The position numbers and the translations under genes are program-made. Below are positions 1 to 7,521 of a stretch of 9,434 bases of DNA, one piece after another. The stretch comes from Synergistaceae bacterium (GTDB lineage Bacteria > Synergistota > Synergistia > Synergistales > Aminobacteriaceae), in assembly GCA_017446645.1 (NCBI GenBank), contig JAFSQO010000026.1:1-9434 (forward strand). Direction: 5' to 3'. The notes below the pieces were generated by a model. It ran no database searches and was not told the origin of the DNA. It was given only the letters and a program-made list of their open reading frames with translations. The stretch's first letter is position 1; each line of letters starts with the position of its first letter.

Positions 1-791
1 TAATTCTTAATGCGCTTGAAGATCCCGGCTGTCCCGTTTAATTTTTCGAGTCCGCCTTCAAAGCTCATGATTAACGAATCAATTCCCTTATCGTAAAAAG
101 TGTAGATAGTTCCCAGCTTATTATTCAAGAGAGACAAAGCGATTCTATTTTGAGTGACTGCGTAGAGTCCTAAAAATTCATCGTTCAGGTAAAATCTTTT
201 GCCGCTGTCAAACGTAATTTTCACATCTTCTGAAGCGTTGTCGTCTATCCATGAGCCTTCATAATCAGCGTAACTGTAGTCATAATCGTTCATGGGGAAT
301 AATATACGCATTAAACCGTTCGACACTGAAGACTCGACAAACATATAGCCGTCATTCAAAGGAGAAGCAACAATGTAATCCTCGCCGACTTTCACGAGAT
401 CCTTTTCAGTCAGAATATAAACAGTCAGGACAGGCACGTCCTCCCGAATCTCCAAAGTCATGACGAAGTTTACAATGCCCTTCTTGTACATGTCAAGTGT
501 CGCAGAATACGAAGGCAGATTGTTATACTGGGATTTTAATTCTTTAATCGTCAGAATAAGATAAGTCGGTGCCATCATTGAACCATCATTAACAGCGTAT
601 CTTGTCGGAGTCGAAGCTGCCTGAATGTAGCGTCCTGGAAGCAGTTTTGCGCCTTCAAGTCTGGTGCGTTCAATGAAAGGTGCAAAGCGTGAGTCAGATT
701 TTATTGTGTCAGGTGAAATATCAGCAAATGCACACGACACAAGAATTAACGTGAGGAGAAGCGAGAGAGGCAGGAAAATTTTTGCTTTCAC
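1..791 (-). CDS. Exported or lipid-anchored protein of unknown function, 3' end cut by window edge
   Basis: An open frame starts with GTG at 791-789 and continues without a stop for 263 residues to the left edge. The last incomplete codon begins with TA, so it is either the stop or a tyrosine. The GTG start is supported by a GGAGG at 803-807, 11 nt upstream. Residues 1-23 form a signal peptide: Lys at 2 and 4, a Leu/Ile-rich core, then LVSC ending at Cys20, which fits a lipobox. AFA followed by Asp24 would also suit signal peptidase I, so lipoprotein versus soluble secreted protein is undecided. The mature part is mixed alpha/beta in character, with aromatic and acidic stretches (for example DYDYSYADYEGSW). 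I recognise no family or catalytic motif in it. It lies 109 bp downstream of thrS on the same strand and has its own promoter candidate, so co-transcription is uncertain. Confidence 0.8.
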   Translation of the reverse strand, partial: MKAKIFLPLSLLLTLILVSCAFADISPDTIKSDSRFAPFIERTRLEGAKLLPGRYIQAASTPTRYAVNDGSMMAPTYLILTIKELKSQYNNLPSYSATLDMYKKGIVNFVMTLEIREDVPVLTVYILTEKDLVKVGEDYIVASPLNDGYMFVESSVSNGLMRILFPMNDYDYSYADYEGSWIDDNASEDVKITFDSGKRFYLNDEFLGLYAVTQNRIALSLLNNKLGTIYTFYDKGIDSLIMSFEGGLEKLNGTAGIFKRIKN

Positions 792-830
792 GAAAAAATA
801 CACCTCCGAGAAAAATATTATTATTATGCA

Positions 831-865
831 ATTATATAATATTCTCCCGGAAGCGGGTTATGCAA
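831..865 (-). promoter_or_regulatory. Candidate promoter for the exported-protein gene
   Basis: A perfect minus-strand TATAAT lies at 831-836. An overlapping TATTAT at 836-841 is 18 nt from a weak -35-like TTGCAT at 860-865. A small dyad, CCCG/CGGG with a 4-nt loop (846-857), lies in the spacer. Transcription from the 831-836 box would start near 824 and give a leader of about 33 nt before the GTG at 791. The -10 is good but the -35 is poor, so this is a candidate only. Confidence 0.4.
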
Positions 866-871
866 AAACTA

Positions 872-910
872 CTATTGCTACTATTTACTGCTATTTATTG
901 CTATTTTATG
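872..910. repeat. Degenerate 10-bp tandem repeat across the thrS stop codon
   Basis: On the plus strand the blocks at 881-890, 891-900 and 901-910 read CTATTTACTG, CTATTTATTG and CTATTTTATG. A shorter related block, CTATTGCTA, sits at 872-880. The third unit contains the thrS stop (TAG, 903-901 on the minus strand), and the others lie in the 3' untranslated region. The 10-bp period suggests slippage. No function is evident. Confidence 0.5.
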
Positions 911-2784
911 GGGTCGAACTCCTGAGCCAGCACTTTCTGGAACTCATCAAGGGTCATGCTGCCCAAGTCGCCTTTGGAACGCTCACGGACTCCGACTGTG
1001 TGATTGGCCTTCTCCTTGTCGCCTACTACTAACATATACGGGACTTTCTGAAGCTGGGCATCGCGGATCTTCCTGCCTAATTTCTCATCACGTTCATCGA
1101 TTTCCGAACGCAAATTCAGGTTCATGAATTTATCCTGAAGCTCGTGTGCATAATCAGCATGGTCTTTCGCAATTGTGATTATCTTTATCTGAACGGGGGC
1201 AAGCCAGAACGGGAAGGCTCCTGCATAGTGTTCGATTAAGATTCCCATGAAACGCTCAACACTGCCAAAGACTACCCTGTGAAGCAATACGGGTGTATGT
1301 TCCGCGCCGTCCTCACCTATGTAAGTAACTCCGAAACGTCCGGGCATTTGGAAGTCAAGCTGAATCGTCCCGCACTGCCATGTACGCCCTATGCAGTCCT
1401 CAAGGTGAAAGTCAATTTTAGGGCCGTAAAACGCTCCGTCACCAGGGTTAATAGTGTAAGGGGTGTTAGTGCTCTCTAAGGCATCACGCAAAGCAGCCTC
1501 TGCAGTCTCCCATTGTTCATCGCTGCCCATTGAATCTTCAGGTCTTGTCGATAATTCTACAGTATATTTGAAGCCGAATACGTCAGTGTAAAAATATTTA
1601 TCGAGTTCCATTATTCTGGTAACTTCGTCTTTAATCTGCGAGTGTTCGATATAAGTATGGGCATCGTCCTGAGTGAAGCACCTGACCCTCATTAAGCCGT
1701 GCAAGACTCCGCTTCGTTCGTGGCGGTGGACACAGCCGAGTTCAGCCAGTCTCATCGGCAAGTCGCGATAACTGCGTAACTGGGTCTTATAGACTAAAAT
1801 GCTTCCGGGGCAGTTCATGGGCTTGATTGCGTAGGGTTTCTCGTCAATCTCAGTGAAATACATGTTGTCGCGGTAGTGATCCCAGTGTCCTGAAGTCATC
1901 CATAATTCACGGTCAAGAATCTGCGGGGTCTTTATCTCAACGTAGCCGCGTTTCATGTGCTCGCGTCTCCATAAGTTAATCAGGGTGTTCATGATTGCCA
2001 TGCCTTTAGGGTGAAAGAACGGGAAGCCGGGGCCTTCTTCGTGGAGGCTGAACAGGTCTAAATCCTTGCCGAGTTTCCTGTGGTCGCGTAACTTGGCCTC
2101 TTCAAGACGCTTGATATATGCCTTGAGTTCATCAGGAGTAGCAAAAGCAGTTCCGTAGATTCGAGTGAGCATTTTGTTTTTCTCGTCACCGCGCCAGTAA
2201 GCTCCTGCAATCGAGAGCAGTTTGAAGTTGTGAATCTTGCTTGCATCGGGAACGTGAGGGCCTCTGCACAGGTCAGCGTACTCGCCTTGTTTATAAACTG
2301 AGACAGTAGGGGCATCAATCTCGCTGATTAACTCTGTCTTATAAGGGTCACCGGCAAAAAATTTCAGAGCGTCTTCTTTGCTCATGTCCTCACGGGTAAC
2401 TTTCTCGCCTGCTCCGGAAATCTTGCGCATCTCTGCTTCGATCTTGGGCAAGTCTTCTTCTGTGAGTGTAGAGCCTGCAACATCTATATCGTAGTAGAAT
2501 CCGTCCTTGATTGCCGGGCCGACTCCGAAGTGCGAGCCTGGATAGAGCCTCAAAACTGCCTGAGCCATCAAGTGGGCTGTGCTGTGCCGTAAAACCTCAA
2601 GTCCTTCCGGGGAGTCAAGACTTACTGCTTCAAGTGTGCCGTTAGCGTCAAGTTCACGGGACAAGTCAAATAATTCGCCGTTGAATTTTCCAGCGATGAC
2701 TTTTTTATTCTCAAGGCCAAGAGCTTTTAGTGCGTCTTGAACACTTAAGGGATCATTAAATTCTTTGTCATTGATTACAAGCAT
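901..2784 (-). CDS. thrS: Threonine--tRNA ligase (ThrRS)
   Basis: Cytoplasmic class II aminoacyl-tRNA synthetase that joins threonine to tRNA-Thr using ATP and edits mischarged Ser-tRNA-Thr. It has 627 residues, close to the E. coli enzyme (642). Order of parts: an N-terminal TGS domain (about 1-60); the editing domain with HSTAH (His67, His71) and the second-additional-domain signature CRGPH (Cys173, His177); the class II catalytic core (about 240-530); and a C-terminal HGTP anticodon-binding domain (about 531-627, including LVVGDKE). The catalytic zinc ligands are all present: Cys325 in MNCPGS, His376 in TQDDAH and His502 in LLHR. Each is offset by nine from the E. coli positions. No key residue is missing, so the enzyme looks functional and editing-competent. 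Start choice: the ATG follows AAGG 11 nt away and AGG 7 nt away. A terminator separates it from glyS upstream, so it is probably transcribed on its own. Confidence 0.98.
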   Translation of the reverse strand: MLVINDKEFNDPLSVQDALKALGLENKKVIAGKFNGELFDLSRELDANGTLEAVSLDSPEGLEVLRHSTAHLMAQAVLRLYPGSHFGVGPAIKDGFYYDIDVAGSTLTEEDLPKIEAEMRKISGAGEKVTREDMSKEDALKFFAGDPYKTELISEIDAPTVSVYKQGEYADLCRGPHVPDASKIHNFKLLSIAGAYWRGDEKNKMLTRIYGTAFATPDELKAYIKRLEEAKLRDHRKLGKDLDLFSLHEEGPGFPFFHPKGMAIMNTLINLWRREHMKRGYVEIKTPQILDRELWMTSGHWDHYRDNMYFTEIDEKPYAIKPMNCPGSILVYKTQLRSYRDLPMRLAELGCVHRHERSGVLHGLMRVRCFTQDDAHTYIEHSQIKDEVTRIMELDKYFYTDVFGFKYTVELSTRPEDSMGSDEQWETAEAALRDALESTNTPYTINPGDGAFYGPKIDFHLEDCIGRTWQCGTIQLDFQMPGRFGVTYIGEDGAEHTPVLLHRVVFGSVERFMGILIEHYAGAFPFWLAPVQIKIITIAKDHADYAHELQDKFMNLNLRSEIDERDEKLGRKIRDAQLQKVPYMLVVGDKEKANHTVGVRERSKGDLGSMTLDEFQKVLAQEFDPIK

Positions 2785-2830
2785 AAATAAACCTGCCTTC
2801 TTGTCATTATTAATGAAAATTTTCTATGCA

Positions 2831-2859
2831 AGAATAGCACCCGATTTAGTTTACTGCAA
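2831..2859 (-). promoter_or_regulatory. Candidate thrS promoter (extended -10)
   Basis: Reading the minus strand, TTGCAG (2854-2859) is followed by a 17-nt spacer and TATTCT (2831-2836). A TG one base upstream of the -10 gives an extended -10 (TGCTATTCT). The start point would fall near 2824, about 40 nt before the thrS ATG. Matches to consensus are moderate (3/6 and 4/6), but the spacing is ideal and a terminator upstream requires a promoter in this gap. The motif CTTGCA overlaps both elements. Confidence 0.4.
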
Positions 2860-2959
2860 GTTAAGGGGTTATCTTTATTCGTTCGCTTGCAAAATCGATT
2901 CATTATTAAAAAATTTTCCTGCGTGAATAAGGTCATAGAGTGAATTAATCGCGTGTTTT

Positions 2960-2983
2960 TGTAGTTGAAAATGTAGTTGAAAA
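2960..2983. repeat. Exact 12-bp tandem duplication next to the glyS terminator
   Basis: Two perfect copies of TGTAGTTGAAAA lie back to back (2960-2971 and 2972-2983 on the plus strand). The second copy runs into the A-tract that is the U-tract of the glyS terminator on the minus strand. It looks like a recent local duplication just beyond the point of termination. Confidence 0.7.
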
Positions 2984-3008
2984 AAGCCCCCCGTCAGCGA
3001 GGAGCTTT
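2980..3008 (-). terminator. Rho-independent terminator after glyS
   Basis: On the minus strand, AAAGCTCCTCG pairs with CGGGGGGCTTT (11 bp including two G-U pairs) around the loop CTGA, followed directly by a run of T. The stem covers 2983-3008. It starts 17 bp beyond the glyS stop codon, the expected place and strand for ending the M23-glyQ-glyS transcript. It isolates thrS from read-through. Confidence 0.9.
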
Positions 3009-3024
3009 AGTGTTTGCTGTTGCT

Positions 3025-5109
3025 TTATTTATGTGAGAGTGCACTCAGGTCTCCGGTCTCCTGGAATAACTTGTTGCACTTCGCGAGTAATGCGAGTCTG
3101 TTTGCCCTGACACGTTCGTCCTTGTCCATGACCATAACGCTCTCAAAGAATGCTGCGACAACTGGCGATAATTCTGACAGCAAGTGAGTCAGCTCCGTCC
3201 AGTCATAGACTTCGAGGGCATACTTGACTGGGGTTTCAAGCCTTGAGACTTCGGCAAACAAATCTTTCTCGGCCTTAACGTTCATGAGGGACTCATCGGG
3301 TTCGCCGGCCTTAATCTCTCCTGAATTCTTTTGCAGGATATTCTTGACTCTAACTGCTGAACTCACAAGACCAGTGAACCATTCGCTGCTCATTACTTCA
3401 TTTAGTGCCAGTATCAACTTTAATGCCTGATAGGGAACATTGCCCGCCACTTCAACAGCAAGGGCCACGAGTTCATAGTCATAGCCGCGTTCCCTTAACT
3501 GAACCTGTAATCTTTGCTTCATGAACTCAAGAATTTTAGAGCATATCTCTTCGTTGACCTCGTTGATACTGCATGACTCCTTGATTGCCTCAGTGATGTC
3601 AAAGCTGTATTTTCGTGCGAACAATATTTCATTTATGCATCGTGCTGCCCGTCTAAGTGCATAAGGGTCCTGAGAACCTGTAGGCTCAAGTCCTACTTTG
3701 TGGCAAGCTGTGATAATGTGAAGCCTCTCTGCGATTCCCAGCACTGCACCAACGTCATCAGTAGGAACTTTGTCCGAAGCCGTCTGAGGTAAATACTGCT
3801 CGTGAATTGCCAGGGCAACCCTGGGGTCCTCACCTGATGAACGCGCGTACTCACGTCCCATGACTCCCTGAAGTTCAGGAAACTCGAAGACCATTGAGGT
3901 AACTAAATCAGCCTTTGATAGATATGCTGCCCTGTCAACGAATCCTGCAATGTCATCAAAGCCGTATTTCCCGCACAGCCACAACGCAAGTTTCTTAGTG
4001 AGCATGACTTTGTCGTATATGCTGCCGAGTTTTTCCTGATAAGTTACGCTCTTGAGCCTCTCAACGTATGATGCTAACGGGATCTTTCTGTCCTCGTGCC
4101 AGAAAAATGCTGCGTCCTCAAGTCTTGCCCTGAGAACCCTTTCATTGCCTTCTCGAATTACGTTCATGTCGGGGACACGATTATTGCTGACTCCTACGAA
4201 ATAGTTTGCGAGCCTGCCCTTCTTGTCTTTGTTGCGGACTGCAAGATATTTCTGATTCTTCTTCATTGAAGTAGTCAGGACTTCTTCGGGAATGTCAAGA
4301 TAACGCTCATCAAACGAACCTGCAAACGGTACGGGGTATTCAACAAGGTACAGGTTCTCCTCAAGAATCTTCTCGTCCATCTCGACCTCAAGATTGCCGG
4401 GTAAGTCCTTCTGTAAGTCTGCAATCGAGGCCCTCATCTTCTGGAGTCTCTTTTCCTGGTCAAGAATTACGTTATTATCATAGAGCTTATCAAGGAATTC
4501 GGAGGCATTAGCTATCTCGATTGCCTTACGTCCCATGAATCTATGTCCGCTGGTCAATCTGCCGCTGACTACTCCGCCGTAACTGAACGGGATAACTTTG
4601 TCATCGGCCAACGCTGCTATCCATCTGATTGGACGGGCAAATTTCACGCCTGATTTGTCCCAGTACATGCTCTTGGGGAATGCAAGGGACTCGATTAAGG
4701 ACTTCATGATTTCGGGCAATACGTCAATGGTGTTCTTGCTTTCCTGCTTAATCTCTGCGAATACGTATTTGACCCCGTTAATTTCTTCTTCGCTCAAATT
4801 ATTAACGTCTACACCGCGGCTCTTTGCAAAGCCTATTGCTGCCTTCGTAGGCTCTCCGTTCTCGTCATAAGCATTGCTGACCGGCGGACCTTTGAACTTC
4901 TCGACCTGTTCATTCTGGGAGTCATTGACTCCGGTTATGATTAATACGAGCCTTCTGGGTGTTGCGTAAGTCTTTATGTCCTTGAAGTCTATCCTGTTAA
5001 GAGCAAATAAACTCTCTGCTTTGGCTTTCATTGCAGCGAGTGAATCCGGGATAAACCTCGAAGGAATTTCTTCTGTGCCTATCTCTAGCAAAACGTTCTT
5101 TATCGGCAT
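3025..5109 (-). CDS. glyS: Glycine--tRNA ligase beta subunit (GlyRS beta)
   Basis: Beta subunit of the bacterial alpha2beta2 glycyl-tRNA synthetase. With GlyQ it charges tRNA-Gly in the cytoplasm, and this subunit supplies most of the tRNA recognition. It has 694 residues, against 689 in E. coli. The family N-terminus is clear (LLEIGTEEIPSRF, residues 7-19). Other expected blocks are PRRLVL at 51-56, FARPIRW at 157-163, the HD-like region with FPELQGVMGREYAR (410-423), GSQDPYALRRAAR (478-490), and a C-terminal DALR-type anticodon-binding region ending with MVMDKDERVRANRL (659-672). The ATG start agrees with the family N-terminus. Its ribosome site AGGAG lies 13 nt upstream, which is long. A 120-bp gap holding a REP-like repeat separates it from glyQ, and a strong terminator follows it. 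It appears intact. Confidence 0.98.
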   Translation of the reverse strand: MPIKNVLLEIGTEEIPSRFIPDSLAAMKAKAESLFALNRIDFKDIKTYATPRRLVLIITGVNDSQNEQVEKFKGPPVSNAYDENGEPTKAAIGFAKSRGVDVNNLSEEEINGVKYVFAEIKQESKNTIDVLPEIMKSLIESLAFPKSMYWDKSGVKFARPIRWIAALADDKVIPFSYGGVVSGRLTSGHRFMGRKAIEIANASEFLDKLYDNNVILDQEKRLQKMRASIADLQKDLPGNLEVEMDEKILEENLYLVEYPVPFAGSFDERYLDIPEEVLTTSMKKNQKYLAVRNKDKKGRLANYFVGVSNNRVPDMNVIREGNERVLRARLEDAAFFWHEDRKIPLASYVERLKSVTYQEKLGSIYDKVMLTKKLALWLCGKYGFDDIAGFVDRAAYLSKADLVTSMVFEFPELQGVMGREYARSSGEDPRVALAIHEQYLPQTASDKVPTDDVGAVLGIAERLHIITACHKVGLEPTGSQDPYALRRAARCINEILFARKYSFDITEAIKESCSINEVNEEICSKILEFMKQRLQVQLRERGYDYELVALAVEVAGNVPYQALKLILALNEVMSSEWFTGLVSSAVRVKNILQKNSGEIKAGEPDESLMNVKAEKDLFAEVSRLETPVKYALEVYDWTELTHLLSELSPVVAAFFESVMVMDKDERVRANRLALLAKCNKLFQETGDLSALSHK

Positions 5110-5141
5110 AATATGAATTTTTCTCCTATCTAATGAAATAA

Positions 5142-5220
5142 CCTCTCCCCTAGCCCCCTCTTCTTATCAAGCGAGGGGAACAAGTAAGTCCCTCCTGTCA
5201 AGGGGGGATTTAGGGGGGTC
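5142..5220. repeat. GC-rich REP/BIME-like inverted repeat between glyQ and glyS
   Basis: Two related C-rich half-units face each other. The left arm (5145-5162) has CTCCCCTA then GCCCCCTCTT. The right arm (5201-5219), read on the opposite strand, has CCCCCCTA then AATCCCCCCTT. Each half can also fold alone: CCCCTC 5155-5160 with GAGGGG 5173-5178, and CCCTCCT 5190-5196 with AGGGGGG 5201-5207. The block is strikingly G+C rich in an otherwise A+T-rich gap and encodes nothing. Its design, paired imperfect palindromes in an intergenic space, is that of REP/BIME elements, which are dispersed in many genomes and in some cases moved by RAYT (TnpA-REP) transposases. Only one copy is in this window, so its repetitive nature is inferred. 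Confidence 0.65.
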
Positions 5221-5229
5221 AAGTATAGT

Positions 5230-6132
5230 TTATTCGTCAAAAAATTTTCCTGTTGAGTTCGTGAACTTGTTCATTAACGGGAACCCCATTTCCTCACGCT
5301 GTTTTCTGTATGCTTCAGCACATCTGCAGGCCAGTGCTCTGACTCTGGATATGTAGCCGGTTCTCTCAGTTACGCTGATTGCATTTCGAGCATCAAGCAG
5401 GTTAAAGGCGTGAGAACTCTTCAAGACGTAATCATAAGCCGGTAAAACAAACCCCTTATCTAAGACCCTTCCGGCCTCAGCTTCGTACATTGCAAAGAGC
5501 TTGAAAAGCATGTCAGTGTCAGCGATCTCGAAGTTATAATGCGAGTGTTCGATTTCGCCCTGTAAATGGACATCACCATATGTTACATTGCCGGACCACT
5601 TTAAATCATAGACGCTGTTGACTTTCTGGACGTACATGGCGATCCTTTCTATTCCGTAAGTTATCTCAGCGGGGACGCTTTCCATGTCGACTCCTCCCAA
5701 TTGCTGGAAATAAGTGAACTGGGTTATCTCCATTCCGTCAAGCCAGACCTCCCAGCCGAGTCCCCATGCTCCTGTTGAGGGGTTTTCCCAGTCATCTTCG
5801 ACAAATCTAATATCGTGTTCGCCTGGATTAATGCCCAGTGAAGCAAGGCTCTCGATGTAAAGCTCCTGAATATTTGCCGGTGCGGGCTTGATTATCACCT
5901 GATACTGATAATAATGTTGCAGCCTGTTAGGATTCTGTCCGTAACGTCCATCTGAGGGCCTTCGTGACGGTTCAACATAGGCGACCCTCCAGGGTTCGGG
6001 ACCTAACACACGTAATGCTGTGGCAGGGTTCATGGTTCCTGCTCCTACTTCTATGTCATAGGGCTGCTGGACAATGCAGTCATGACGGCTCCAGAAATTC
6101 TCAAGTCTGAAATATATTTCCTGAAAGTTCAA
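5230..6132 (-). CDS. glyQ: Glycine--tRNA ligase alpha subunit (GlyRS alpha)
   Basis: Catalytic alpha subunit of the alpha2beta2 glycyl-tRNA synthetase, which activates glycine with ATP. It has 300 residues, against 303 in E. coli. Class II features are visible: GAGTMNP with the LGPEPW block (30-48), motif 2 around [12 protein letters not shown] (54-65) followed by [10 protein letters not shown] (67-76), the highly conserved [12 protein letters not shown] (107-118) and [20 protein letters not shown] (124-143), and motif 3 with GIER (160-163). The C-terminal part has [15 protein letters not shown] (243-257). The start is TTG at 6132-6130: no in-frame ATG precedes the conserved N-terminus, and TAAGGAG lies 11 nt upstream. 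It begins 37 bp after the M23 peptidase gene, which suggests one transcript from the promoter near 7525. Confidence 0.98.
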   Translation of the reverse strand: MNFQEIYFRLENFWSRHDCIVQQPYDIEVGAGTMNPATALRVLGPEPWRVAYVEPSRRPSDGRYGQNPNRLQHYYQYQVIIKPAPANIQELYIESLASLGINPGEHDIRFVEDDWENPSTGAWGLGWEVWLDGMEITQFTYFQQLGGVDMESVPAEITYGIERIAMYVQKVNSVYDLKWSGNVTYGDVHLQGEIEHSHYNFEIADTDMLFKLFAMYEAEAGRVLDKGFVLPAYDYVLKSSHAFNLLDARNAISVTERTGYISRVRALACRCAEAYRKQREEMGFPLMNKFTNSTGKFFDE

Positions 6133-6169
6133 GTGTGATACAACTCCTTAATTTATTTCGTGATTTATT

Positions 6170-7483
6170 TTATTTTTTCTTTGAAGCCGATGCTACCTGC
6201 GGATGTGCTGCAAGATATGGAATCGGGTTCACTGGCTTATCGTTGATTCTGACCTCAAAGTGTAAATGCTCCGTTGTAGCCCTGCCCGTTCTGCCGACAT
6301 AGCCTACGACTTGTCCCTGCATTATCTTCATGCCTTCCGAGACTCCGACTTTTGAGCAGTGAGCGTAGAGAGTCTTGATTCCCCCTCCGTGATCCATTAA
6401 GACGAAATTGCCGTAACCTCTGAAGCCCGGTGTTGAGTTATTGCCTGTCTTAGCGACCACTCCGCCCTTTGCTGCCCTGATAGGCGTATTGAGGGGCATG
6501 GGGATATCAAGTCCTGCGTGCCTGCGTTTGCCTCTGGGGCCGAAACCTGACGTAACTTTGCCGTCGACTGGCCATAACATTTTGCCGTTAAGGGCCTTAA
6601 GATTAGGCATGACTATATTATCTCCCGGTCTTCTGGGAGGTAGTGTCATATAAGGCTGCAAATGATCCGGGATAGTCCCGAAGGTGTGATCCAGATTTAT
6701 GAGTGACGGCCTCTTTGGTGCTGCATCTGCCGGAAGCTGGACAACCTCGACTTTATCACCTGAGATTACGAGCCTCATGGGTCCACTTGCAGGGTCTCCG
6801 TTCGGTGAAAGAAGTATTATCGGGTTATTAGGGACGTTGTAATTATTTGCCCTTTTCTTATTATCATTAACCGGGAGAGTCTTGATGTCAGGCTTTGATG
6901 ACTCTTTTATAGCGTTGTGAATGCTTGCCTTTCTTTCCTGAGCGGCATTTCTGTGAGATTCCAGCAGTTTACCCAAGTCAACTTCTTCATCTTTAGCCTG
7001 AGTCTGGGTCTGAGTCTGAGTCTGAAGCGTGGGCGGGTCAGGGAGATTGGCTGCTCCTACTACAGGGACTTTCTCAGAAGGCGGAGAGGGCAGGACCTGA
7101 GTCTCCGGGACTTTAGGGGCTTGAGGAGATGTGATGTTAGCGGCTCTCTTTGCGGCGGCCTCTGATGTTACGGGTACTAGGGCTTTTGGCTGCCATGCAC
7201 CTTGATGCTGCCAGATTGCCAGCATGTCGTTTTGATTTGCCGGTAAAAATATCTCTGCTCCTGCTGTGATGTCTGCTACTGAGTTAATTTTGTTTGCCCA
7301 TAACACATCATCGAGTTTCACGTCATGAGTAATGCAATATTGCTGCAGTTTTGCGAGACTGCCTGTAATGTCTTCATCGAATTTGAACGTCTGCCATTTA
7401 GCTGCTGCCCATGTCTGAGAAGTTATAAACACTAGCATAAATAGCAGTAGTATGAAAAATTTTTTATGTATTCTTTTTCGCAT
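6170..7483 (-). CDS. Exported LysM-like / M23 family peptidoglycan endopeptidase
   Basis: Secreted cell-wall enzyme or regulator with 437 residues from the ATG at 7483. An alternative GTG at 7495 would add four residues, but the GGAG would then be only 1 nt away, whereas it is 13 nt from the ATG. Residues 1-26 form a signal peptide (Arg/Lys-rich start, long hydrophobic core, cleavage near TWA-AA). Residues about 30-83 look like a degenerate LysM peptidoglycan-binding domain (DVLWANKINSVADITAGAEI). A Pro/Gln/Thr-rich linker follows, with a TQ repeat near 155-162. The M23 (lysostaphin-like) domain spans about 300-426. Its zinc-site residues are present: His322 and Asp326 in RHAGLD, His375 in LYAHC, and His408 in HLHFEV. 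Since the catalytic motifs are intact, an active DD- or LD-endopeptidase is likelier than an inactive amidase activator. The gene lies first in the apparent operon with glyQ and glyS. Confidence 0.93.
   Translation of the reverse strand: MRKRIHKKFFILLLFMLVFITSQTWAAAKWQTFKFDEDITGSLAKLQQYCITHDVKLDDVLWANKINSVADITAGAEIFLPANQNDMLAIWQHQGAWQPKALVPVTSEAAAKRAANITSPQAPKVPETQVLPSPPSEKVPVVGAANLPDPPTLQTQTQTQTQAKDEEVDLGKLLESHRNAAQERKASIHNAIKESSKPDIKTLPVNDNKKRANNYNVPNNPIILLSPNGDPASGPMRLVISGDKVEVVQLPADAAPKRPSLINLDHTFGTIPDHLQPYMTLPPRRPGDNIVMPNLKALNGKMLWPVDGKVTSGFGPRGKRRHAGLDIPMPLNTPIRAAKGGVVAKTGNNSTPGFRGYGNFVLMDHGGGIKTLYAHCSKVGVSEGMKIMQGQVVGYVGRTGRATTEHLHFEVRINDKPVNPIPYLAAHPQVASASKKK
7001..7024. repeat. In-frame hexamer repeat coding for the Thr-Gln tract of the M23 protein
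   Basis: Four tandem hexamers on the plus strand (AGTCTG, GGTCTG, AGTCTG, AGTCTG) encode alternating Gln and Thr in the linker between the LysM-like and M23 domains. Because the unit is 6 bp, gain or loss of copies would keep the reading frame and only change linker length. Confidence 0.75.
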
Positions 7484-7521
7484 TATGTATTTCACTCTCC
7501 GTATTTATTTTCTAACAAGTA

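Noticed and set aside
771..783. Apparent frameshift in the signal-peptide region of the exported-protein gene
   Set aside because: A careful count of the A5T4 run shows that the GTG start is in frame with the hydrophobic signal and the rest of the protein.
846..857. Hairpin CCCG-GAAG-CGGG as a thrS terminator
   Set aside because: The stem is only 4 bp and no T-run follows on the minus strand. It was noted only as a dyad near the next promoter.
664..1032. Plus-strand open frame of 122 codons over the exported-protein start and thrS 3' end
   Set aside because: It lies opposite two well-supported minus-strand genes, has no ribosome site, and its translation resembles no protein family.
2785..2979. 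T-box riboswitch in the thrS leader
   Set aside because: No T-box core (TGGNACCGCG) or long specifier-loop structure is visible; only short TGCAAG repeats and A+T-rich sequence are present. The gap before glyQ is 37 bp, too short for one.
2908..5252. 14-bp exact match AAAAAATTTTCCTG at 2908-2921 and 5239-5252, with a 13-bp inverted match at 771-783
   Set aside because: Mostly A/T runs in A+T-rich positions, with one copy inside glyQ coding sequence; likely chance rather than a repeat family.
7493..7495. GTG at 7495 as the M23 peptidase start
   Set aside because: The only GGAG would sit 1 nt from it. The ATG at 7483 has normal spacing for this genome and keeps the whole signal peptide.
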